Shown here: positions 27,891-36,851 of the stretch, one piece after another
How positions within the stretch are numbered: the first letter of the stretch is position 1
Layout of the letters: each line of letters begins with the position of its first letter
Assembly: GCF_000430665.1 (NCBI RefSeq)
Contig: NZ_KE387189.1
Coordinates: 83,039-131,237 of the forward strand
Source: Aquimarina muelleri DSM 19832
GTDB lineage: Bacteria; Bacteroidota; Bacteroidia; Flavobacteriales; Flavobacteriaceae
Length of the DNA: 48,199 bases
Direction of reading: 5' to 3'
Position numbers and translations under genes: made by a program
The notes under the pieces: model-generated
Seen by the model: the letters and a program-made list of their open reading frames with translations, nothing else
The model's database searches: none
Told to the model about the DNA's origin: nothing

Positions 27891-29585
27891 ATGGCAAATC
27901 TAATAAGACAAGGAAGAACTAGAGCTCAGGAAAGTTCAAGCGCAATAGAACGCATGTATATTACTATGCGGCATCTTTTTAATAGAGGTTTCTATAAGCC
28001 TATGGGAGTTTCTGGAGATACTCTTAGAGAAGCATTATTGATTCTTCGGCCAGAAATTTATGGCTCTATAGCAGAAGAAAAGGTAGAGCTTAATGGGCTA
28101 TTATATGTTATAGATCGCCTACCTTATGGTATTGAAGAATGTCAATATATTAATTTAACTAGTGAAGAGGGGTATAAAAACTCTCATTTTAAAGCCATAG
28201 TACCTCCCAAAAGACGTAGAAATTGTTACCGTATTGATGAAGAGCAAATGAATATAGAGATCACCCGCGGACGATCTGAGATTTATGATATTCTTACTCA
28301 TCTTACATTTTTATTTATAGAATCTCACAAGATAATGAATCGTGTTGTGATCAATGAACAAGGTAATGTAACGAGAGACTGGCAAAAGTTAGAGAAGGCA
28401 GTGCTTTCAAAAAAAGACTTAACCAAAGCAGAAAGAGAGGTAGCTTTAACCCATACTGCTAATATTTTAGGAAGAACCTTTGAAGAAGTTTCTTCTGTTT
28501 ATAGTAGTTTTTCGTGTTTAGAAAACAAGGAAAGGTTTTTACATATTATCTATTGGTTAGGCAAATTAGCTATAGAAGAATCTATTGAAGACAATAAGCG
28601 AATTGTAACATTTAGTCCTGTATTAAGAGAAAGACTTGGGCACCATATTCATGGAGAAATTTGGGCGAATACAATTAAAAATAAATTAGAACAATTAGAT
28701 TTATTAGAAAGACCAATTCATATTATTAGTGCAAATATGCATAGTGTTATGAATACACTATATGTGCCTATAGCTTTAAAAACAGAGCTCAAAAATAAAA
28801 AAACATTTGATGTATATGAATCCTTAAGTGATAAAGTAAATGATCGTTTAAGAGCAAAGGTGCAAAAAATAGCATTGCAGCAGGGGATGACTTATATTGA
28901 AGACCAAAGCGGAGCTAATATTAATGTACAAATATTTGATACTTCAAAATATAACAATGGTCAATTCAAAGAGTTTATTTCGGATGTTGAGGATAAGAAT
29001 AAGCCTGTAATTATAGTAATGGATTATGCTTTTGGAGAGCAAGCTTATGAAACTATGGATGAGTTATTAAAACCATATTTCAATAAGCAAAAAACAAAAA
29101 CTCATATAGATGTTAAATCCATATCTATAATGGGGAAAGCAGGAATTCTAGAAGGAGGTAAAGGAGATATTATGATACCTTCTGCTCATGTTTTTGAAGG
29201 AACTGCGGATAATTATCCATTTAAAAATGAGCTTAAAAAAGAAGAGTTAGAAGGTAATGGAATTGAGATATATGACGGCGCTATGATAACCGTTTTAGGA
29301 ACATCTTTACAAAACAGAGATATTCTAAAGTTTTTTCACGATTCTACCTGGAATGTGATTGGATTAGAAATGGAAGGAGCACATTATCAAAAAGCAATAC
29401 AGTCGGCATCAAAGTTAAGAAGTAGTATAAGCCCAAAAGTTAAAGTAAGATATGCTTATTATGCATCTGATAATCCATTAGAAACAGGAAGTACATTAGC
29501 TTCAGGAGGATTAGGAACAACAGGAGTAAAACCAACGTATCTAATTACCGAAAAAATAATAGAACAAATATTTAAAGAAAGATAA
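27891..29585 (+). CDS. DUF6909 family protein with nucleoside-phosphorylase-like C-terminal motifs
   Basis: A 564-residue cytoplasmic protein with no signal peptide or membrane helix. The N-terminus (RTRAQESSSAIERMYITMRH) and overall length fit a family confined to Bacteroidota that I recall as DUF6909. Its function is not established. Residues about 415-437 (GKAGILEGGKGDIMIPSAHV) and the later TVLGTSLQNRDILKFF with GLEMEGAHYQKA (E493, E495) resemble nucleoside phosphorylases, in which a glycine-rich loop, a gDi(m/v)ip strand and an EMEGA motif bind phosphate and ribose. This suggests that the C-terminal half has a phosphorylase-type fold. The N-terminal half is unassigned. It sits in the M23-GH3 run and is 10 bases before the Wzz-like gene. 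Confidence 0.7.
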   Translation: MANLIRQGRTRAQESSSAIERMYITMRHLFNRGFYKPMGVSGDTLREALLILRPEIYGSIAEEKVELNGLLYVIDRLPYGIEECQYINLTSEEGYKNSHFKAIVPPKRRRNCYRIDEEQMNIEITRGRSEIYDILTHLTFLFIESHKIMNRVVINEQGNVTRDWQKLEKAVLSKKDLTKAEREVALTHTANILGRTFEEVSSVYSSFSCLENKERFLHIIYWLGKLAIEESIEDNKRIVTFSPVLRERLGHHIHGEIWANTIKNKLEQLDLLERPIHIISANMHSVMNTLYVPIALKTELKNKKTFDVYESLSDKVNDRLRAKVQKIALQQGMTYIEDQSGANINVQIFDTSKYNNGQFKEFISDVEDKNKPVIIVMDYAFGEQAYETMDELLKPYFNKQKTKTHIDVKSISIMGKAGILEGGKGDIMIPSAHVFEGTADNYPFKNELKKEELEGNGIEIYDGAMITVLGTSLQNRDILKFFHDSTWNVIGLEMEGAHYQKAIQSASKLRSSISPKVKVRYAYYASDNPLETGSTLASGGLGTTGVKPTYLITEKIIEQIFKER

Positions 29586-29595
29586 TCAACATAAC

Positions 29596-30603
29596 ATGAA
29601 TAAAGAAAACAATACTGATGAAATAGATTTAATACAAGTTTTTGGAATGATAAAAAATACATTTAAGAATTTTTTGAAATTAGTTATTTCTATAGTTTTA
29701 TTTTATAAGAAAAAAGCAATTTTATTCCTTGTTTTATTAGTAATAGGTGTTGCAATAGGATATTTTTTAGATCAAAATCAAAATGCAAAAAACAATTTTG
29801 TTCAGGAGATTATAATTGAACCAAATTACAATAGTGTAAAATATATTTATGATTTTGTTGAAGAACTAGAATATAACTTTAGAGACAATAATTTCTTGAA
29901 AAAATTAAGTTTAAATCAAGAGAATATTAAAAATGTAAAAAAGATAAGTATTGAACCTATTGTAAAAGGTACTGATGTATTAGATAATTTAGAGAAGAGG
30001 TATGAAAACAGGGAATTCTTTAAGGATATCATGGAAGCTTATGACGATGGAAAGGTAGAAGAAGAAAAATTTAGAGATTTTTATAAACACCATAAAGTTA
30101 CTTTTGAGTTTAATAAAGAAAGTAAGTATAATAGTAAAATCATATCTTCTGTTTTAAACTATATAAAATCCAACAAGTACTATCAAGACATATCAGAACT
30201 TACACTAAAGCAAAAGAAAATAGATATCGAAAGAAATAAAAAATCTTTACAGTTTATAGATACGTATTTGAATAACCTTGAAAAAACTCCTTTAAAGGCA
30301 GAAAATGAAGCCATTATTTTTTCCTCTGAATCAGAAAAACTACCAATGGTTTCTGTAGCTTCTTTATTACAAAAAAAAGAACTTTTAATAGAATTGATTA
30401 ATGAACAAGAACATGATTTAGTTTTTAATAAAGAAATTTTTTCTGTAGTAGATTATGGAGGTATTATTTCTAAACGCAAGGAATTGTATAATAGAATGCT
30501 TTTTACTATTCCAATGTTTCTTATAGGACTAGTTTCTTTATTCTATTTCTTTAAACATATGTCTAAATCTATAAATAATTTTGTTAAAGAAGAGGAGCAA
30601 TAA
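29596..30603 (+). CDS. Wzz-like polysaccharide chain-length determinant protein
   Basis: A 335-residue inner-membrane protein with the two-helix topology of polysaccharide co-polymerases. A cytoplasmic N-terminus with DEIDLIQVF leads to helix 1 (about residues 41-58, AILFLVLLVIGVAIGYFL); a long, Lys/Glu-rich, largely helical periplasmic domain follows (about 60-298); helix 2 is about 301-319 (LFTIPMFLIGLVSLFYFF), then a short basic tail. In Wzx/Wzy pathways such proteins set the length of the polymer made by Wzy. The Pro-rich motif of enterobacterial Wzz near helix 2 is not evident. It opens the polysaccharide locus; its stop is 53 bases before manA, with a 22-bp palindrome in the gap. Confidence 0.75.
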   Translation: MNKENNTDEIDLIQVFGMIKNTFKNFLKLVISIVLFYKKKAILFLVLLVIGVAIGYFLDQNQNAKNNFVQEIIIEPNYNSVKYIYDFVEELEYNFRDNNFLKKLSLNQENIKNVKKISIEPIVKGTDVLDNLEKRYENREFFKDIMEAYDDGKVEEEKFRDFYKHHKVTFEFNKESKYNSKIISSVLNYIKSNKYYQDISELTLKQKKIDIERNKKSLQFIDTYLNNLEKTPLKAENEAIIFSSESEKLPMVSVASLLQKKELLIELINEQEHDLVFNKEIFSVVDYGGIISKRKELYNRMLFTIPMFLIGLVSLFYFFKHMSKSINNFVKEEEQ

Positions 30604-30616
30604 ATTCTTAATTTAT

Positions 30617-30638
30617 TTTTCTTAATATATTAAGAAAA
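30617..30638. repeat. Perfect 22-bp AT-rich palindrome between the wzz-like gene and manA
   Basis: The sequence TTTTCTTAATATATTAAGAAAA is its own reverse complement and sits 18 bases before the manA start. It could form an AT-only stem with two G-C pairs or be a binding site for a dimeric regulator at the head of the sugar-nucleotide genes. It lacks the GC core of a terminator. Confidence 0.6.
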
Positions 30639-30656
30639 GTACTAAAAAATGAAACT

Positions 30657-31628
30657 ATGTTATATCCTATAAAATTTCACCCTATTCTTAAAGAAAAAAT
30701 TTGGGGAGGAGGTAAATTAAAAACTATTCTTAATAAGCCCACAGAAACAGAAAATGTAGGAGAAAGTTGGGAAATATCGACGGTAGGAGATGATATTTCA
30801 ATAGTTTGTAATGGAGAGTTTACAGGAAAAACACTAAACGACCTAATAAAGGAGTACAAAGACAAATTATTAGGAAAAAAAGTATATAAAGAATTTGGAA
30901 ATCAATTTCCTCTATTGATAAAATTCATTGATGCTAAAGAAGACTTATCTGTTCAATTACATCCTGATGATGAATTAGCAAAAAAACGACATAACTCTTT
31001 TGGAAAAACAGAAATGTGGTATGTCGTTCAAGCAGATCCTGAAGCAAAATTAATTGTTGGCTTTAATAAAGATACAACAAAAGAAGAATATGAAGATTTT
31101 TTAGAAAAAGGAGAAATAACAAAATTACTCAATTTTGAAAGTATATCTAAAGGAGACAGTTATTTTATAAAAGCAGGCAGAATACATGCAATTGGAGGGG
31201 GATCATTAATTGCAGAAATCCAACAAACATCAGATATTACCTATAGAGTGTATGATTGGGACCGTAAAGACTCTGAAGGAAACGAAAGAGAATTACACAC
31301 AGATTTAGCTTTGGATGCATTAGATTATAATGCAGATAAAACTTTTAAATTAAAATATAGTAAAGATAAAAACAAGATCAATAATCTTATTTCTGGAACC
31401 TATTTTACAACTAGTGTTATCGAGATAGAAAATAGTTTTGAAAGAAACTATAAAGATCTAGATTCCTTTAAGATATTAATGTGTGTAGAAGGTAGTGGTA
31501 CAATTAATACTCAAGAGTATTCTTTACCAGTGTCTTTTGGAGAGACTGTATTAATTCCTGCAGCTATAGAAAATGTATTTATTGAAAGCACCTCTCAAGG
31601 AATAAAATTATTAGAAGTATACATTTAA
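30657..31628 (+). CDS. manA: Type I mannose-6-phosphate isomerase
   Basis: A 323-residue zinc-dependent enzyme that interconverts fructose 6-phosphate and mannose 6-phosphate and so feeds GDP-mannose-type precursors. The signature region is visible: FIDAKEDLSVQLHPDDELAK holds the Gln and His zinc ligands, and SFGKTEMWYVV holds the Glu. GRIHAIGGGSLIAEIQQTSD provides the later His and the active-site loop, and TYRVYDWDR is the common motif that follows. Length is usual for the short bacterial form. It begins a tight run of genes: rfbB starts 9 bases after its stop. Confidence 0.92.
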   Translation: MLYPIKFHPILKEKIWGGGKLKTILNKPTETENVGESWEISTVGDDISIVCNGEFTGKTLNDLIKEYKDKLLGKKVYKEFGNQFPLLIKFIDAKEDLSVQLHPDDELAKKRHNSFGKTEMWYVVQADPEAKLIVGFNKDTTKEEYEDFLEKGEITKLLNFESISKGDSYFIKAGRIHAIGGGSLIAEIQQTSDITYRVYDWDRKDSEGNERELHTDLALDALDYNADKTFKLKYSKDKNKINNLISGTYFTTSVIEIENSFERNYKDLDSFKILMCVEGSGTINTQEYSLPVSFGETVLIPAAIENVFIESTSQGIKLLEVYI

Positions 31629-31636
31629 TGTAAACG

Positions 31637-32650
31637 ATGAAAAAGAATGTTTTAATAACGGGAGGAGCAGGGTTTATAGGATCAAATTATATAAATTATA
31701 TTTCAGAAGATTCTGATTTGCAAATTATAAATTTAGATAAACTAACTTACGCAGCAGATCTTTCTAATATTAAAATAGAAAACAACAAAAATTACACTTT
31801 TATCGAAGGAGATATTTGTGATATAGGAATAGTTGAAGATATTTTTAAAAAGTATAAAATTGATACCGTTGTACATTTTGCAGCAGAATCACATGTGGAT
31901 AATTCTATAACAGGCCCAAAACAATTTATAGACACTAATATTGTAGGAACGTTTAATGTATTACAACAGGCATATCAAACATGGATGAGTTCTCCCAATG
32001 AAATAAAACCAAAATTTAAGCATGCACGTTTTTTACATATTTCAACAGATGAGGTGTATGGAACATTAGGAAAAACGGGGCTTTTTACAGAAAAGACACC
32101 ATACGCTCCCAACAGCCCTTATAGTGCTTCAAAAGCATCTTCGGATATGTTAGTTCGAAGTTATTTCCATACGTATGGTTTACCTGTAGTTACAACTAAT
32201 TGTTCAAATAATTATGGACCAAGACAACACGATGAAAAATTGATTCCTACAATTATAAGAAAAGCAATTAAAGAAGAAAGTATACCTATCTACGGTACAG
32301 GTAAAAATATACGAGATTGGCTGTATGTTTTAGATCATTGTAAAGGAATAGATTTGGTATTAAATTCAGGAAAAAAAGGAGAAACCTATAATATAGGAGG
32401 GAAAAATGAGAAGGAGAACATATATATAGCTACTATTATTTGTGAAATTTTAGATACAATGATTCCAAGAAGTAATGATAAATCATATAAAGACCTTATT
32501 ACTTTTGTAAAAGATAGACCTGGGCACGATTATAGATACGCTATTGACGCTACTAAAATTGAAAATGAATTAGGGTGGACAGCCGAAGAAAATTTTGAAT
32601 CAGGTATCAAAAAAACAGTAACTTGGTATTTAGAAAAATATACTATTTAA
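31637..32650 (+). CDS. rfbB: dTDP-glucose 4,6-dehydratase
   Basis: A 337-residue extended SDR enzyme, second step of dTDP-L-rhamnose synthesis, converting dTDP-glucose to dTDP-4-keto-6-deoxyglucose. The NAD-binding loop is GGAGFIGS (residues 9-16). The catalytic set is visible: T137-D138-E139 in HISTDEVYG, and Y162/K166 in SPYSASKAS. The motifs NCSNNYGPRQHDEKLIP and RDWLYVLDHCKGI bind the nucleotide sugar. It is followed by rfbA, rfbC and rfbD, with a 120-base gap before rfbA that contains only a short unassigned 32-codon open frame. Confidence 0.97.
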   Translation: MKKNVLITGGAGFIGSNYINYISEDSDLQIINLDKLTYAADLSNIKIENNKNYTFIEGDICDIGIVEDIFKKYKIDTVVHFAAESHVDNSITGPKQFIDTNIVGTFNVLQQAYQTWMSSPNEIKPKFKHARFLHISTDEVYGTLGKTGLFTEKTPYAPNSPYSASKASSDMLVRSYFHTYGLPVVTTNCSNNYGPRQHDEKLIPTIIRKAIKEESIPIYGTGKNIRDWLYVLDHCKGIDLVLNSGKKGETYNIGGKNEKENIYIATIICEILDTMIPRSNDKSYKDLITFVKDRPGHDYRYAIDATKIENELGWTAEENFESGIKKTVTWYLEKYTI

Positions 32651-32770
32651 GCCTGAAACATTGGATTATATGACCGCGATGCATTTATCTGAAGCTAAAC
32701 TGATTTTAGAAACTCAAAAATCATATAATTACATCTGGTTTGATCTTCTGATTTCAGAAAAAACTTAAAA

Positions 32771-33628
32771 ATGAAAGGAATTATATTAGCAGGAGGTTCA
32801 GGAACACGTTTGCATCCGCTTACACTAGCAGTTAGTAAACAACTAATGCCAGTTTATGATAAACCAATGATTTATTACCCACTTTCAACTTTAATTTCGG
32901 CGGGTATTAATGAAATTTTAATCATATCTACTCCAAAAGACTTACCATTATTTAAAAAACTTCTTGGTTCAGGAAAAAGCTATGGTTGTAAATTTGAATA
33001 TGCCATTCAAGAACATCCAAATGGATTAGCAGAAGCTTTTATTATTGGAGAAGAGTTTATAGGAGAGGAAAAGGTAGCTTTAATATTGGGAGATAATATA
33101 TTTTATGGATCAGGATTAGAAAACCTTTTAGAGAGCAATAATAATCCAGATGGAGGAATTATATATGCGTATCATGTTCAAGATCCAGAACGATATGGAG
33201 TTGTGGATTTTGATAAAAATGGAAATGTTACCTCTATAGAAGAAAAACCGAAATATCCCAAATCAAATTATGCTGTTCCAGGAATTTACTTTTATGATAA
33301 TGAAGTTATAAAAATAGCCAAAGCAATTAAACCAAGTACAAGAGGAGAGCTTGAAATTACAGATATAAATAATGCATATTTTAAAAAAGGAAAATTAAAA
33401 GTAAGTATTTTAGATAAAGGTACAGCGTGGTTAGATACAGGAACATTTAATGCCTTAATGCAAGCCAGCCAATTTGTTCAGGTTATAGAAGAGAGACAGG
33501 GTTTAAAAATTGGAGCGATAGAAGAAGTTGCATTTAAAAAAGGGTTTATAAACAAACAACAGCTTCATAAACTAGCAGAACCGTTATTAAAAAGTGGTTA
33601 TGGTGAATATTTATTAGAATTAGAATAA
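32771..33628 (+). CDS. rfbA: Glucose-1-phosphate thymidylyltransferase
   Basis: A 285-residue enzyme that forms dTDP-glucose from dTTP and glucose 1-phosphate, the first step to dTDP-L-rhamnose. The nucleotide-binding motif GGSGTRLHPLT is at residues 8-18, followed by SKQLMPVYDKPMIYYPLSTL; ALILGDNIFYG contains the metal-binding Asp; VSILDKGTAWLDTGTFNALM is the conserved C-terminal signature. Length is normal. rfbC begins one base after the stop codon, indicating translational coupling. Confidence 0.97.
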   Translation: MKGIILAGGSGTRLHPLTLAVSKQLMPVYDKPMIYYPLSTLISAGINEILIISTPKDLPLFKKLLGSGKSYGCKFEYAIQEHPNGLAEAFIIGEEFIGEEKVALILGDNIFYGSGLENLLESNNNPDGGIIYAYHVQDPERYGVVDFDKNGNVTSIEEKPKYPKSNYAVPGIYFYDNEVIKIAKAIKPSTRGELEITDINNAYFKKGKLKVSILDKGTAWLDTGTFNALMQASQFVQVIEERQGLKIGAIEEVAFKKGFINKQQLHKLAEPLLKSGYGEYLLELE

Positions 33629-33629
33629 A

Positions 33630-34178
33630 ATGGAAATTCAATCTACTTTTATAGAAGGATGTTTTATAATTAAGCCCAAAGTATTTAAGGATGAAAGAGG
33701 TTTGTTTTTAGAAACTTTCAATAAAAAAATATTCGAAGAGATTTCTGGAGTTAAAGTTGACTTTGTTCAGGATAATCAATCTATTTCTAAAAAAGGGGTA
33801 CTAAGAGGACTACATTTTCAAACTGGGGAATATGCGCAAGCTAAACTTGTACATGTTATAAAAGGAGAAGTACTGGACGTTGCAGTAGATTTAAGACCAG
33901 GTTCTAAAACATATAAAAAGTATTTTTCTATAATTTTAAACGATCATAATAATTTACAATTATTTATACCAAGAGGTTTTGCCCATGGGTTTTTAACTTT
34001 AAGTGAGAGTGCAGTTTTTGCATATAAATGTGATAATTATTATTGTCAATCCGCTGAATCAGGAATTATATATAACGATCCTGACATTGAAATAGACTGG
34101 AAATTAAGTGATTACGATATTATTTTGTCTCAAAAAGATCGAAAACTATTATTTCTAAAAGATATAGAAAATGTATAA
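33630..34178 (+). CDS. rfbC: dTDP-4-dehydrorhamnose 3,5-epimerase
   Basis: A 182-residue cupin-fold epimerase, third step of dTDP-L-rhamnose synthesis. The catalytic His is H62 in LRGLHFQ; other family marks are DERGLFLETF, FVQDNQSISKKGVLRG, VAVDLRPGSKTYKKY and FIPRGFAHGFLTLS. Its last 8 bases overlap the start of rfbD, so the two are translated together. Confidence 0.97.
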   Translation: MEIQSTFIEGCFIIKPKVFKDERGLFLETFNKKIFEEISGVKVDFVQDNQSISKKGVLRGLHFQTGEYAQAKLVHVIKGEVLDVAVDLRPGSKTYKKYFSIILNDHNNLQLFIPRGFAHGFLTLSESAVFAYKCDNYYCQSAESGIIYNDPDIEIDWKLSDYDIILSQKDRKLLFLKDIENV

Positions 34179-35037
34179 TGAATCCAATAAAATTAAAATT
34201 CTTGTTACAGGTTCAAATGGCCAATTAGGACAATGCTTGCAAAAAATAGAGCAAAATTATACTTCTTTAGAATTACATTTTTATAAATCAAAAGATTTAG
34301 ATATTACCAATAAAGATGCAATATCTCAGGTTTTTAAAGATGATTCATTTGATTTTGTAATTAATTGCGCAGGGTACACCAATGTAGAGCAAGCAGAAAA
34401 AGAATCAGAAAAAGCTTTTCTTATAAATGAAGAAGGAGTCAGGAATTTGGCGCAAACTTGTAAAAAGCAAAATAGTATACTCATTCATATATCTACAGAC
34501 TACGTTTTTGATGGTAAAAAAGAAACTCCATATACTGAAGAGGATATACCTAACCCAATAAATGAATATGGTAAGTCAAAATTAGCGGGAGAACAATGTA
34601 TTCAGGAAATTTTGGAAACCTTTTTTATTATAAGAACCTCATGGTTGTATTCTGAATTTGGACATAACTTTTTTAAAACAATTTTAAAAAAATCAGAAAC
34701 AGAAACAGAACTCACCATTACAACTTCTCAAAAAGGAACTCCAACAAATGCAAATGATTTAGCTACGTTTATTCTTGATTTAATTTTAATAAATAATCAA
34801 AAGTATGGAATTTATCATTTTAGTAACTCTGGCGAAGCTACTTGGTATGATTTTGCTAAAGAAATTCTTAGTGTTTCAGGTAAATTGGACACTATAACAC
34901 TTAAAAAAACCGATAATTATCCTACTTTTGCACAAAGACCAAAATATAGTGTATTGAATATAATAAAGATTAAACATATTTTTACAATTTCTCCGATCGA
35001 ATGGAAAAAGACTCTTTCCCAGTTTTTGAATAAATAA
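34171..35037 (+). CDS. rfbD: dTDP-4-dehydrorhamnose reductase
   Basis: A 288-residue SDR enzyme that completes dTDP-L-rhamnose using NAD(P)H. The cofactor loop is VTGSNGQLGQC (about residues 12-22); the motifs VINCAGYTNVEQAEKE, ISTDYVFDGKKETPYTE and NEYGKSKLAGE (catalytic Tyr and Lys) are all present, as is ILRTSWLYS-like IIRTSWLYSEFGHNF. With rfbB, rfbA and rfbC the rhamnose pathway is complete, so L-rhamnose or a derivative is likely a component of the polysaccharide. A 74-base AT-rich gap follows. Confidence 0.96.
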   Translation: MYNESNKIKILVTGSNGQLGQCLQKIEQNYTSLELHFYKSKDLDITNKDAISQVFKDDSFDFVINCAGYTNVEQAEKESEKAFLINEEGVRNLAQTCKKQNSILIHISTDYVFDGKKETPYTEEDIPNPINEYGKSKLAGEQCIQEILETFFIIRTSWLYSEFGHNFFKTILKKSETETELTITTSQKGTPTNANDLATFILDLILINNQKYGIYHFSNSGEATWYDFAKEILSVSGKLDTITLKKTDNYPTFAQRPKYSVLNIIKIKHIFTISPIEWKKTLSQFLNK

Positions 35038-35111
35038 TTAACAAGGGTTATTTGATAAGGATTTATATTTTTTTGTTTTTTAGTTATACATTAAATACAA
35101 ATTTTTAAAAC

Positions 35112-35699
35112 ATGAGTGATAAAAAATATTATGCTCACGAGACTTCAATAATTGATAGTAATTGTAGTATTGGTAGAGATACTAAAATATGGCACTTTTC
35201 TCATATAATGTCCGATTGTGAGATAGGAGAATCTTGTAATATAGGTCAGAATGTTGTGGTATCTCCTAAAGTAAAATTAGGAAAAAATGTGAAGGTTCAA
35301 AATAATGTCTCTATTTATACAGGAGTGGTTTGTGAAGATGATGTTTTTCTAGGCCCCTCAATGGTATTTACTAATGTGATAAATCCTAGAAGTGCAATCA
35401 ATAGACGAGGGCAATATGCAGAAACTATTGTTAAAAAAGGCGCATCTATTGGGGCGAATGCTACTATTATTTGTGGTAATAATATTGGTGAATATGCGTT
35501 AATAGGAGCAGGTGCGGTGGTTACGAAACCTACAAAGCCATATGCACTAATAGTAGGAAACCCCGCAAAACAAATTGGTTGGGTAAGTGAATACGGGCAT
35601 AGGCTTAATTTTAACAAAAATAATGAAGCTGTTTGTTTAGAAAGCGGACAAAAATATATTTTAGATATAAAAAAAGAACAGGTAGAAAGAGTTAAATAA
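35112..35699 (+). CDS. WbpD-like UDP-2-acetamido-3-amino-2,3-dideoxyglucuronate N-acetyltransferase
   Basis: A 195-residue left-handed beta-helix acetyltransferase. Hexapeptide repeats run through most of the protein (SIIDSNCSIGRDTKIWHF, CEIGESCNIGQNVVVSP, VQNNVSIYTGVVCEDDVFLG). The insert TNVINPRSAINRRGQYAETI and the end IVGNPAKQIGWVSEYG match the WbpD/WlbB group, which acetylate the 3-amino group of UDP-GlcNAc3NA using acetyl-CoA. The next gene is the WbpB-like dehydrogenase of the same pathway, which supports this over a general acyltransferase. The gap of 133 bases to that gene could contain a promoter. Confidence 0.87.
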   Translation: MSDKKYYAHETSIIDSNCSIGRDTKIWHFSHIMSDCEIGESCNIGQNVVVSPKVKLGKNVKVQNNVSIYTGVVCEDDVFLGPSMVFTNVINPRSAINRRGQYAETIVKKGASIGANATIICGNNIGEYALIGAGAVVTKPTKPYALIVGNPAKQIGWVSEYGHRLNFNKNNEAVCLESGQKYILDIKKEQVERVK

Positions 35700-35832
35700 T
35701 AACAGTTGGAATAGTTAAGATACAAAAAAGTTGATTTTCTTGTTTCCTAAATTTATATTCAAAAAAAACAAGTTATTCGCAAATCTTTAATTTAAAAGAT
35801 AAAGCAAATTATTATATAACAAAAGAACTAAT

Positions 35833-36780
35833 ATGAAGAACTTTGCACTAATTGGAGCAGCAGGTTATATTGCTCCAAGACACATGAAAGCAATTAAGGA
35901 TACTAATAATCTATTATTGGCAGCATACGATAAAAACGATAGTGTTGGTATTATAGATTCTCACTTTCCTACTGCTGATTTTTTTGTTGAGTTTGAAAGA
36001 TTTGATAGACATATTGAAAAATTGAAATATGAACAAGATTTATTTTTGGATTATGTAAGTATATGTTCCCCTAATTATTTACATGATGCACATATTAGAT
36101 TTGCATTACGAAGTGGAGCTGATGCAATATGTGAAAAACCACTTGTTTTGAATCCTTGGAATATTGATAAGCTCCAAAAAGTAGAAGAAAAGACAGGTAA
36201 AAAAGTTTATAATATTCTCCAACTTAGGGTGCATCCATCTATAATAGCTTTAAAAGAAAAGGTAAAAAACGCTAAAAAAGATACCAAATTTGAAGTAGAT
36301 TTAACATATTTAACTTCTAGAGGCAATTGGTATCACACTTCTTGGAAAGGAGATAAGAGTAAATCAGGAGGAATTGCAACAAATATTGGAGTTCATTTTT
36401 ATGATATGTTATCTTGGATTTTTGGTGATATTCAAGAAAATGTAGTGCATGTTCATGAAGAAGATAGAGCTGCGGGATACTTAGAATTTGAAAATGCACG
36501 TGTTAAATGGTTTTTATCTATAAATGCTGAATATTTACCTAAGGAAGTAAAAGAAAAGGGAAACACAACATATAGATCTATAACAATTGATGGTGAAGAA
36601 TTGGAGTTTAGTGGTGGATTTACCGATTTACATACAATGGTATATAAAGATATATTAGAAGGAAAAGGGTATGGTTTGGATGCTGCAAAAACAGCAATAC
36701 AAATTGTACATGATATTAGAAATACAAAACCTATCGGAGCTAAGGGAGATTATCATTCTTTAATAACATTAAAAAAATAG
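35833..36780 (+). CDS. WbpB/WlbA-like UDP-GlcNAc-uronate 3-dehydrogenase (Gfo/Idh/MocA family)
   Basis: A 315-residue NAD-dependent oxidoreductase. The N-terminal Rossmann start ALIGAAGYIAPRHMKAIKD is characteristic of the WbpB/WlbA group; the catalytic Lys is K102 in CEKPLVLNPWN; GGIATNIGVHFYDMLSWIFG carries the conserved His. Known members oxidise C3 of UDP-N-acetylglucosaminuronate, after which an aminotransferase (WbpE) adds an amino group. The neighbouring WbpD-like and WbpI-like genes fit this pathway, but no WbpE-type aminotransferase is present in the window. Confidence 0.88.
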   Translation: MKNFALIGAAGYIAPRHMKAIKDTNNLLLAAYDKNDSVGIIDSHFPTADFFVEFERFDRHIEKLKYEQDLFLDYVSICSPNYLHDAHIRFALRSGADAICEKPLVLNPWNIDKLQKVEEKTGKKVYNILQLRVHPSIIALKEKVKNAKKDTKFEVDLTYLTSRGNWYHTSWKGDKSKSGGIATNIGVHFYDMLSWIFGDIQENVVHVHEEDRAAGYLEFENARVKWFLSINAEYLPKEVKEKGNTTYRSITIDGEELEFSGGFTDLHTMVYKDILEGKGYGLDAAKTAIQIVHDIRNTKPIGAKGDYHSLITLKK

Positions 36781-36851
36781 TTTTACAAGGTTTTATAATT
36801 GTGTCTTTAATTTTAATTAAAAAAGCAATTTAATCTGATATTTTCGTTTGA

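Noticed and set aside
36317..36499. Minus-strand open frame inside the WbpB-like gene
   Set aside because: It lies entirely within a well-supported gene on the other strand and shows no recognisable motif.
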